From Acetofilamentum sp. (lineage in GTDB: Bacteria; Bacteroidota; Bacteroidia; Bacteroidales; JAFGUD01), in the NCBI GenBank assembly GCA_020722645.1, contig DYKL01000257.1, positions 1 to 5,175 of the forward strand: DNA of 5,175 nt, in the 5' to 3' direction. Every line of letters begins with the position of its first letter. Within the stretch, counting starts at the first letter, position 1. A program made the translations under genes and the position numbers. Positions 5,105 through 5,175 of the stretch are shown one piece after another. The notes under the pieces were generated by a model. It worked only from the letters and a program-made list of their open reading frames with translations, had not been told where the DNA came from and ran no database searches.

Positions 5105-5175
5105 TAATGTGCCAATTTAACAATGTGATAATTAGCCAATGTGATAATTAGCCAATGTGATAATTAGCCAATGTG
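5105..5175. repeat. 16-bp tandem repeat array, truncated by the window end
   Basis: The unit CAATGTGATAATTAGC occurs three times without change (5121-5136, 5137-5152, 5153-5168), then its first seven bases to the end (5169-5175). A diverged unit precedes it at 5105-5120. The period is not a multiple of three and stop codons arise, so it is non-coding. It lies directly upstream of rsmE, where the promoter would be expected, and no TAnnTTTG box is seen on the minus strand in the visible part. The true copy number is unknown because the array runs off the window. Confidence 0.93.

Overview
The window is AT-rich and looks like chromosomal DNA of a Bacteroidota (Bacteroidetes) bacterium, most likely from the Bacteroidales or a related order. 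Four things point there. Promoter boxes fit the TTTG / TAnnTTTG consensus of that phylum, and start codons lack clear Shine-Dalgarno sequences. Neither tRNA gene encodes the 3' CCA. The glutamate dehydrogenase resembles the anaerobe/Bacteroidales NAD type. Intergenic gaps carry short repeats of a kind common in these genomes. The assignment rests on reading alone; no database search was possible.

Layout, left to right. Positions 1-70 hold a short hairpin-forming repeat-like sequence. 71-616 (-) encodes a SpoU/TrmH-type RNA 2'-O-methyltransferase. A 193-bp divergent gap precedes sucC (810-2009, +), the ADP-forming succinyl-CoA synthetase beta subunit. A near-perfect bidirectional terminator (2011-2038) separates sucC from the convergent gdhA (2061-3401, -). 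A 208-bp gap holds a strong Bacteroidetes-type promoter that reads toward two tandem leucine tRNA genes, GAG (3610-3693) and CAG (3724-3807). Convergent to these, only 6 bp away, is a small SiaC-family (DUF1987) regulatory protein gene (3814-4182, -). Between it and rsmE (4379-5074, -, 16S rRNA m3U1498 methyltransferase) sits a 141-bp element with 16-bp terminal inverted repeats, two internal hairpins and a flanking 5-bp direct repeat AATTA. It looks like a miniature inverted-repeat transposable element (MITE). The window ends in a 16-bp tandem repeat array upstream of rsmE, cut by the window edge.

How the genes relate. This is mostly a housekeeping neighbourhood: central carbon and nitrogen metabolism (SucC makes or uses succinyl-CoA; Gdh links 2-oxoglutarate to glutamate) and translation (two tRNA-Leu and two SPOUT-fold RNA methyltransferases). 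No gene pair here forms an obvious functional operon. The parts that merit a second look are the MITE-like element at the rsmE stop codon, the SiaC-family gene without its usual partners, sucC without sucD, and the overlapping divergent promoters between gdhA and the tRNAs. I found no phage, CRISPR, defence or secretion system, and no convincing new multi-gene system.
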